From: Parvularculaceae bacterium UBA4496
GTDB lineage: Bacteria > Pseudomonadota > Alphaproteobacteria > Caulobacterales > Parvularculaceae
Assembly: GCA_002388885.1 (NCBI GenBank)
Contig: DGNI01000118.1
Span: forward strand, 4,082-9,526
Length of the DNA stretch: 5,445 nucleotides
Reading direction: 5' to 3'
In this document: one piece after another, positions 1-4,329 of the stretch
How positions within the stretch are numbered: the stretch's first letter is position 1
Layout: each line of letters starts with the position of its first letter
The notes under the pieces: generated by a model
The model's input: the letters and a program-made list of their open reading frames with translations, nothing else
Told to the model about the DNA's origin: nothing
Databases searched by the model: none
Made by a program: the position numbers and the translations under genes

Positions 1-1083
1 CTGCTTGAGGCTTGCGGCACGCGCGGACGCGCGCCCTTTAACCACGTCGTCACCAACGGATTCGTGGTCGATGGCGAAGGCCGTAAAATGTCGAAATCCA
101 TCGGCAATGTCATGGCGCCCGACGAGGTGATCGGCCAATACGGCGCCGAGATCATTCGCATCTGGGTTGCGAGCTCAGATTACACCGAAGACCTGCGCAT
201 ATCGAAAGAAATCATCGGTTCGTCAGTCGACGCCTACCGGCGCCTCCGCAATACGTTGCGCTATTTGCTCGGCGCGCTGAAAGGTTTTTCAGACGCAGAA
301 CGCCTCGATCTGCAAGAAATGCCGGAGCTGGAGCGTTACGTTCTGCATCGGCTTGCCGTTCTCGATGCGGAAGTGCGCGCCGGATATGACAAATTCGACT
401 TCAAGGGCGTCTGGCGCAAGGTTTTCGATTTCGCCTCGCTGGAGCTTTCGGCGTTCTATCTCGATGTCCGAAAAGATTCGCTTTACTGCGACCGGGCGGA
501 TTCCATCCGCCGCCGCGCGGCGCGAACGGTGATGGCGGAAGTCTTTGACCGTCTGACGCTGTGGCTTGCGCCGATTTGCGTTTTCACGGCGGAGGAAGCG
601 TGGCTGTCGCGCTATCCGTCTGAAGATAGCTCGGTCCATCTTCAGCAGTTCCCGGAAACGCCGAAGGCGTGGCGGGACGATGAACTCGGCGCCAAATGGA
701 GGAAAATTCGTGAGGTGCGCCGCGTCGTCACCGGCGCGCTCGAAGTCGAGCGCGGTGAAAAGCGGATCGGCGCAAGCCTTGAAGCCGCGCCGGTCGTGCA
801 CGTATCCGATGCTGCACTGTTGACGTCTTATGACGGCCTCGATGCGGCTGAACTGTTTATCACTTCCGGCGCCACGTTGACCGATAAGCCGGCGCCTGAC
901 GCAGCGTTTCGTCTCGAAGGCGAAGCGCAAAGCGTCGCGGTGGTTCCAACTGAGGCCGAAGGCGAGAAATGCCGGCGCTGCTGGCGCATCCTGCTCGAAG
1001 TGGGCGCGCATGAATCGCATGGCGATCTATGCGAGCGTTGCATCGATGCGGTCGAGGCGGCGGATTTGAGGAAGTCTTCATGA
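1..1083 (+). CDS. ileS: Isoleucyl-tRNA synthetase, C-terminal part (5' end outside window)
   Basis: This is a class I aminoacyl-tRNA synthetase that charges tRNA-Ile in the cytoplasm. The frame is open from base 1, so the first 360 visible codons are the C-terminal part of a protein that is normally about 900-960 residues long. Seen directly: the KMSKS signature (followed by IGN) at visible residues 29-33, bases 85-99, which closes the catalytic domain and binds ATP. A helical anticodon-binding domain follows. At the end lies a zinc-ribbon-like tail with Cys at bases 970, 979, 1030 and 1039 (CX2C-X16-CX2C, including CRRCW), as in E. coli-type IleS. The roughly 330 residues after KMSKS match the family. 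The GTG at base 64 is internal, not a start. The stop codon overlaps the lspA start (ATGA), implying co-transcription and translational coupling. Confidence 0.97.
   Translation: MLEACGTRGRAPFNHVVTNGFVVDGEGRKMSKSIGNVMAPDEVIGQYGAEIIRIWVASSDYTEDLRISKEIIGSSVDAYRRLRNTLRYLLGALKGFSDAERLDLQEMPELERYVLHRLAVLDAEVRAGYDKFDFKGVWRKVFDFASLELSAFYLDVRKDSLYCDRADSIRRRAARTVMAEVFDRLTLWLAPICVFTAEEAWLSRYPSEDSSVHLQQFPETPKAWRDDELGAKWRKIREVRRVVTGALEVERGEKRIGASLEAAPVVHVSDAALLTSYDGLDAAELFITSGATLTDKPAPDAAFRLEGEAQSVAVVPTEAEGEKCRRCWRILLEVGAHESHGDLCERCIDAVEAADLRKSS
1068..1073 (+). promoter_or_regulatory. Ribosome binding site of lspA
   Basis: GAGGAA lies inside the last codons of ileS, six bases before the ATG at 1080. It supports that ATG as the lspA start rather than the in-frame ATG at 1029, which would put 17 extra residues on top of the ileS zinc-binding tail, or the in-frame ATG at 1101. 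Confidence 0.6.
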
Positions 1084-1604
1084 GTGAGACGAACACCTAT
1101 ATGTCGCGCGTCAACGAATGGTGGGTGTCCGCTCGCGGCAACAAGCTGTTCTGGCGTGGCCTCGCTGGCGCCGCGGCGATCATCATTCTCGATCAGGCGA
1201 CGAAGCTGTGGATCGTTCACGGATTAGCGTTGCCGGAAATTGGCAAGATTGAAATTTCCGGCATTTTTGACCTTTCCTATGTTGAAAATCGCGGCGCCAG
1301 TTTCGGCCTTCTTCACGGCATGCGCTGGTTATTGTCGATCATTTCCATCGGCGTCGCCGTCGCACTCACGGTCTGGCTTGGCCGCCTGGCGCGGCCCATC
1401 GCGGCCACCGGCGTTGCTTTCATTATCGGCGGGGCGCTCGGCAACCTCTATGACCGGATCGCTTACGGTTATGTGGTGGATTTTCTGGATTTTTCGGGGC
1501 TTCACTTTCCGTGGGTCTTTAATGTGGCCGACTCGGCCATCAATATCGGGATCGCGTTTTTGCTGCTGGATGCATGGAAAACCCGGGATCAGACAGGCAG
1601 TTAA
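1080..1604 (+). CDS. lspA: Lipoprotein signal peptidase (signal peptidase II)
   Basis: This inner-membrane aspartyl protease cleaves the signal peptide of diacylglyceryl-modified prolipoproteins just before the lipidated Cys. The product is 174 residues, within the usual 150-190 range. Conserved blocks are visible in order: DQATK (38-42), ENRGASFG (69-76), GGALGN..DR (117-126), VVDF (132-135) and FNVAD (147-151). By alignment to the family, the catalytic aspartates should be D134 and D151. Four membrane helices fit at about 26-47, 82-103, 106-122 and 146-165. The N-terminus has about 25 residues before the first helix, slightly longer than in E. coli. The start is set by the GAGGAA site and the 4-base overlap with ileS. 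Pairing ileS with lspA is common in proteobacteria. The following BamF-like gene encodes a presumptive substrate. Confidence 0.97.
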   Translation: MSETNTYMSRVNEWWVSARGNKLFWRGLAGAAAIIILDQATKLWIVHGLALPEIGKIEISGIFDLSYVENRGASFGLLHGMRWLLSIISIGVAVALTVWLGRLARPIAATGVAFIIGGALGNLYDRIAYGYVVDFLDFSGLHFPWVFNVADSAINIGIAFLLLDAWKTRDQTGS

Positions 1605-1612
1605 CAAACGGG

Positions 1613-1642
1613 TTGGCGTGAGACGGCGCCAATGATTATAGT
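1613..1642 (+). promoter_or_regulatory. Candidate promoter for the bamF-like gene
   Basis: A possible -35 TTGGCG (1613-1618) and -10 TATAGT (1637-1642, five of six consensus bases) are separated by 18 bases, placing transcription start near 1649. The -35 is also the left arm of a 6-bp inverted repeat, TTGGCG/CGCCAA (1613-1618 and 1627-1632, 8-base loop), which could be an operator or chance. The signal would let bamF be expressed separately from ileS-lspA. It was judged by eye only. Confidence 0.4.
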
Positions 1643-1643
1643 G

Positions 1644-1662
1644 CGCCCCAATCGGCGGGGCG
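1644..1662 (+). other. GC-rich stem-loop in the bamF leader
   Basis: CGCCCC (1644-1649) pairs with GGGGCG (1657-1662) around a 7-base loop. If transcription starts near 1649 only part of it would be in the bamF mRNA; read-through RNA from lspA would carry all of it. No T-run follows (the next bases are GCGCATAAAAA), so it does not look like an intrinsic terminator. Confidence 0.35.
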
Positions 1663-1688
1663 GCGCATAAAAAGGTTGGAGTGACAAG

Positions 1689-2249
1689 ATGATAAACCCT
1701 TCTGCGATCAGGTTTGCCTGCGCCATGGCGGCAATCGCCCTGATGACTGCACGCTGCGGTATCGGCAAAGCGGTGGGCGGCGGCAAGAATGCGCCCGACG
1801 AATTTGCTATCGCCACAAAAGCGCCTCTGGTGGTGCCGCCGGATTACGGCCTTCGCCCGCCCCGGCCAGGTGAAACCCGCCCTCAAGAACTGACGCCATC
1901 CGAACGGGCACAACAGGTTTTGGTGGGCGACGCCTCCTCAGCGCCGCCGACTGTTGGCGAGCAATTGCTGCTCCAGAAGGCGAATGCGCTTGGATCTGAC
2001 GGTTCGATCCGCGCTGTGTTGGCGGCTGAAAATGGCGGGCGCGCGGAAAAAGACCGGAGCCTCGCCAACCAGCTGATGTTCTGGAAGTTTGTCGACGGCA
2101 AGGTCGATGATTCTGCCGCGCCGTTGCGTGTCGATAACCCGGAAGAATGGATGGAGCAGCGTGAAGCTGCGATCAAGGCGGTGATCGGTGAAGAGGGTCA
2201 GGTCGAAATCAAGGACTCCGAAGGACTGAAATTGCCCGGCGTCTTCTAG
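1689..2249 (+). CDS. bamF: DUF3035 / BamF-like envelope protein with atypical lipobox
   Basis: This is a probable small outer-membrane-associated protein of 186 residues. Its hallmark is residues 36-57: PDEFA, then TKAPLVVPPDY and LRPP. I recognise this as the core of the alphaproteobacterial DUF3035 family, whose Caulobacter member BamF is a lipoprotein subunit of the BAM outer-membrane protein assembly complex with a motif related to BamC. The C-terminus is LKLPGVF, similar to the family's usual ending. GGAG at 1678-1681, seven bases before the ATG, supports the start. Residues 1-22 form a weakly hydrophobic signal peptide (FACAMAAIALMTA) followed by Cys23. The residue before the Cys is Arg22 (codon CGC, 1752-1754), where lipoboxes need Gly, Ala or Ser, so lipidation is doubtful. 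Location after lspA fits an envelope role. The family call is fairly sure; BAM membership is inferred from homology. Confidence 0.72.
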   Translation: MINPSAIRFACAMAAIALMTARCGIGKAVGGGKNAPDEFAIATKAPLVVPPDYGLRPPRPGETRPQELTPSERAQQVLVGDASSAPPTVGEQLLLQKANALGSDGSIRAVLAAENGGRAEKDRSLANQLMFWKFVDGKVDDSAAPLRVDNPEEWMEQREAAIKAVIGEEGQVEIKDSEGLKLPGVF

Positions 2250-2258
2250 CTATCCCGA

Positions 2259-3047
2259 TCAGTCTTCTTTCTGCTTGTTTTGCGAATGGCGTTCGGCTGC
2301 ATCGCCGAGTGCTGATGCGATGACGCCTGTCAGCATTGCGACAAGCCCGAGTCCGGATATCGCATAAAGGCCCGCAAACACCCGGCCCAGTGTTGTAACC
2401 GGAATCGCATCTCCATAACCGACCGTCGTAAACGTAACGACGCTCCACCAGACTGCACGCGGAATGGACCCGAACACTTCGGGCTGGATGTCGCGTTCAA
2501 TAAGATAGAGCGATGTCGATGAGAGAAGGATAAGAATCACGCCAAGACAAAACGTAAAAATGAGTTCAAATCGTTTTGCTGCGAGCGCCTCGTAGAATTC
2601 TTCAATAGCTTTGTGAATATGCGGGATTGATGCGAGTCGTATCAATCGAAGTATGCGCAGCAGTCTGAATATCAACATCCATGTAGGCGGCGCCGGAAGA
2701 AAAATTGGTATAATGACGATTAAGTCGGCAATGGATGCAGGCTGCAGGACATAGCGGATAAATCCGCGCATGCCCTTGAACTTTGGATTAAGCCCGGCAG
2801 TGGCGAGGCGCGCAGCATATTCTATCGCGAAAGCGCCAAGAATAAGCCTGTCGATTGTCGCAAGATGGCCGCCCAGAAGGCGCGAAAACGCCGGCTCTGT
2901 CGCTAGGACGCCGAACACGATCGAAATACAGATGAAAATAAAGACGAACCAGTTTGTTGGCGATAGTCCCTTGCCGTCCCAGGCCTCAGGGTCCAGTTGT
3001 CTGCGCCAATACCGTCTGACGGCCGCTAAATTTTCTGTGACTTGCAT
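2259..3047 (-). CDS. Voltage-gated potassium-type ion channel (6 TM, Kv/KvAP-like)
   Basis: This is an inner-membrane cation channel subunit expected to form tetramers and pass K+. The 262 residues hold the classic order: S1 about 33-50; S2 about 63-82 (with E76); S3 about 104-118 (with D108); S4 about 124-140 with Arg at 128, 131, 134 and 137, every third position, as in voltage sensors; S5 about 161-184; a pore helix with WWSVVTFTT; the selectivity filter TVGYGD at 208-213 (bases 2409-2426); and S6 about 220-247. The cytoplasmic ends are short, with no RCK/TrkA or cyclic-nucleotide domain, so gating would rest on voltage or partners. The start ATG has only a weak purine stretch (GAAAAG) before it. 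It lies 44 bases after the 4-TM gene on the same strand, so co-transcription is likely. Spot counts give about 45% GC over 2521-2760, well below its neighbours, suggesting a separate origin. Its stop is 9 bases from that of bamF (convergent). Confidence 0.92.
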   Translation of the reverse strand: MQVTENLAAVRRYWRRQLDPEAWDGKGLSPTNWFVFIFICISIVFGVLATEPAFSRLLGGHLATIDRLILGAFAIEYAARLATAGLNPKFKGMRGFIRYVLQPASIADLIVIIPIFLPAPPTWMLIFRLLRILRLIRLASIPHIHKAIEEFYEALAAKRFELIFTFCLGVILILLSSTSLYLIERDIQPEVFGSIPRAVWWSVVTFTTVGYGDAIPVTTLGRVFAGLYAISGLGLVAMLTGVIASALGDAAERHSQNKQKED

Positions 3048-3091
3048 CTTTTCATTTTCGACCCCGGTCTCTTTTATTCCGGCAAGGAGAG

Positions 3092-4183
3092 TTACATAAC
3101 GAATTCAGCTTCGTAATTGCTTTTTAGAAACAGCCCCATCTCTTCATAGGACAGTTTTTCAAGATCGATCATGGCGGCGAGCTTGCCTTTTGGCGTGGCG
3201 CTTTTTTCAAAGCGTTCGTAAATGCGCCGCAGAGACAGCCGGTATTGCCGCATCCGTTCGATTTCACGCTCAGGCTGAAAGCCTTCCTCCAGTGTGCGCG
3301 CAGTAAGGGCGATGATGGCGGCCCAGATCGCGAAGACGTGGATCAGGGGGCCTTTCATCCAGGCGATGTTGGCGACAGCCCCCAGGAAGACGAGACCATG
3401 CAGCGCGAGAATGCCAAAGACGCAGATAAGGGCGACGCCGCCCAGAATCTTGGCTTGCATGACTGGTGAATGCCGCCAACGGTCTTTGCGCTCGCTGAGG
3501 ATCAGGTTGCAGTAATCGATTTGCCGCTTGAAGCGGAAAGCAACATAAGCGTCCAGATATTCCTCAAGGTGCGGGTTCTCCGGATCAATTTCGGGCGGTT
3601 CCTCGCCCCAGATAAGGCCATGACCTGCATCGTCAGCATGGACAATGTGATGCAGGTTTTCGTCTATATGCGCCAGGAAATCTTCCCTGAAAGCATCCAG
3701 CTTTTCGTCGCGTTCCTTCAAGAACGCATCCTTGGCGTCGGGGTTTGCCGCGCTTTCAAGGATCTTTTGGGCGCCGGCGACATAAGACTGAAAGTGGAAT
3801 TGACGGAGCCGCTCGGTCGCAAGGCGATCAGCCAGCCAGCGCATTTTACGCTTACGATACATGATCCCAAAAACCCCGATCAGTACGCTGGCGATGCCGG
3901 CGACGCCGCCGATGCCGGCGATGACGCGAACGGTCGTTTTGGATAAATCGTGATATAACATCTCGCCGCCAGCGAGCAGCAGCGCGCCAGTGGCCAGCCA
4001 AACAGCGAACATTCCCCATCGCCGGCTGCGTGATTTTGCCTGATTGGCCCTTTGATCAATAGGCTTGAATACATCCCGTAGCACAGGGTTGTTGAGCGCG
4101 AAATATACTTCAGGAAACGCGCTGTCCGCCTGTTTCTGATCCGCGTCGTTTAGCAATAAATCCGTATTGAATACATAGGCCAT
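3092..4183 (-). CDS. Unrecognised 4-TM membrane protein with a duplicated 2-TM module (SLATT/DUF4231-like?)
   Basis: I do not recognise a named family with certainty. The 363-residue product has two hydrophobic helix pairs, about 57-74 plus 86-108 and about 244-264 plus 277-295, separated by a charged, helix-prone region of about 135 residues, acidic around 185-210. The halves look like copies: ID at 42-43 and 222-223, each 13 residues before a W (56, 236), and ERLRQF (124-129) matching ERMRQY (309-314), each about 15 residues after its helix pair. A helix pair followed by a conserved charged helix recalls SLATT/DUF4231 proteins, membrane effectors in nucleotide-signalling conflict systems; this is a resemblance by eye only. 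There is no signal peptide or catalytic motif. No good Shine-Dalgarno precedes the ATG at 4183, but no alternative in-frame start was seen just upstream. It is likely first in an operon with the channel gene and is divergent from the TIR gene 146 bases away. Confidence 0.8.
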   Translation of the reverse strand: MAYVFNTDLLLNDADQKQADSAFPEVYFALNNPVLRDVFKPIDQRANQAKSRSRRWGMFAVWLATGALLLAGGEMLYHDLSKTTVRVIAGIGGVAGIASVLIGVFGIMYRKRKMRWLADRLATERLRQFHFQSYVAGAQKILESAANPDAKDAFLKERDEKLDAFREDFLAHIDENLHHIVHADDAGHGLIWGEEPPEIDPENPHLEEYLDAYVAFRFKRQIDYCNLILSERKDRWRHSPVMQAKILGGVALICVFGILALHGLVFLGAVANIAWMKGPLIHVFAIWAAIIALTARTLEEGFQPEREIERMRQYRLSLRRIYERFEKSATPKGKLAAMIDLEKLSYEEMGLFLKSNYEAEFVM

Positions 4184-4223
4184 GTGGGCGAGCTGTCCGT
4201 TTGCGAAGGTTTTGATTGTCCCG

Positions 4224-4236
4224 GCCGATAATCGGC
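4224..4236. promoter_or_regulatory. Perfect palindrome, operator-like
   Basis: GCCGAT-A-ATCGGC is an exact 6-bp inverted repeat around a single base, sitting inside the divergent region and overlapping the first copy of the direct repeat. Its size fits a dimeric regulator site. A hairpin with a one-base loop is unlikely. Confidence 0.4.
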
Positions 4237-4241
4237 GAGAT

Positions 4242-4256
4242 CCCGAAATTGTCGGG
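4242..4256. promoter_or_regulatory. Second inverted repeat in the divergent region
   Basis: CCCGA (4242-4246) and TCGGG (4252-4256) are inverted around AATTG. It overlaps the second direct repeat copy and the candidate minus-strand -10. At five base pairs it could be chance, but its position among other repeats makes a binding site plausible. Confidence 0.3.
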
Positions 4257-4276
4257 CCGATGACGTATTAAGGCAA
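4248..4276 (-). promoter_or_regulatory. Candidate promoter for the 4-TM/channel operon
   Basis: Read on the minus strand, TTGCCT (4276-4271) and GACAAT (4253-4248) are 17 bases apart, each matching four of six consensus bases. Transcription would start near 4241, leaving a leader of about 57 bases and putting the palindrome at 4224-4236 just downstream of the start, a position suited to repression. It is a weak match judged by eye. Confidence 0.28.
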
Positions 4277-4318
4277 GACTTTCAATTCCTAGACAGATGA
4301 ATTAAAGGAGAGGGCTGA

Positions 4319-4324
4319 GGGAGG
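4319..4324 (+). promoter_or_regulatory. Ribosome binding site of the TIR gene
   Basis: GGGAGG lies five bases before the GTG at 4330 and decides the start. The GTG at 4328 is followed directly by TGA, and the in-frame ATG at 4297 is closed by TAA two codons later, so neither can start the protein. Confidence 0.65.
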
Positions 4325-4329
4325 CCAGT

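Larger units (their letters stand above)
4215..4261. repeat. Imperfect direct repeat, 33 bases apart
   Basis: ATTGTCCCGGCCGAT at 4215-4229 recurs as ATTGTCGGGCCGAT at 4248-4261. ATTGTC and GCCGAT are exact in both copies and the middle differs. The 32-33 base offset is close to three helical turns, which would suit two repressor or activator sites on one DNA face. It is seen directly; the function is inferred. Confidence 0.45.
4184..4329. promoter_or_regulatory. Divergent intergenic region between the 4-TM gene and the TIR gene
   Basis: This 146-base spacer must hold the promoters of both divergent units. Its left half carries clustered short repeats (listed separately); the right half (about 4262-4318) is AT-richer and ends in the TIR ribosome binding site. 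I found no convincing + strand -35/-10 pair for the TIR gene. Confidence 0.6.

Noticed and set aside
64..66. GTG at 64 as a gene start
   Set aside because: The frame is open back to base 1 and the upstream residues continue the synthetase sequence just before KMSKS; this is an internal Val.
289..1020. Long minus-strand open frame opposite ileS
   Set aside because: It is Arg/Ala-rich with no recognisable motif and lies wholly antisense to a certain gene with GC-rich codons, so it is a shadow frame.
1029..1079. Longer lspA start at the ATG at 1029
   Set aside because: It would overlap the ileS zinc-binding tail by 55 bases, add a basic non-family N-terminus and lack the well-placed GAGGAA found before 1080.
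1644..1662. Stem-loop as a terminator for ileS-lspA
   Set aside because: No T-run follows the stem on the + strand; on the minus strand the T-run would precede it, which is the wrong order.
2211..2227. AAGGACT repeated ten bases apart near the bamF end
   Set aside because: It is inside coding sequence with ordinary codons and forms no stem, so it is most likely chance.
4227..4232. GATAAT as a + strand -10 box for the TIR gene
   Set aside because: No -35-like sequence lies 16-18 bases upstream, and the bases are already accounted for by the palindrome.
4297..4305. ATG AAT TAA as a regulatory mini-ORF upstream of the TIR gene
   Set aside because: It has only two codons and no good ribosome binding site before it; such triplets occur by chance.
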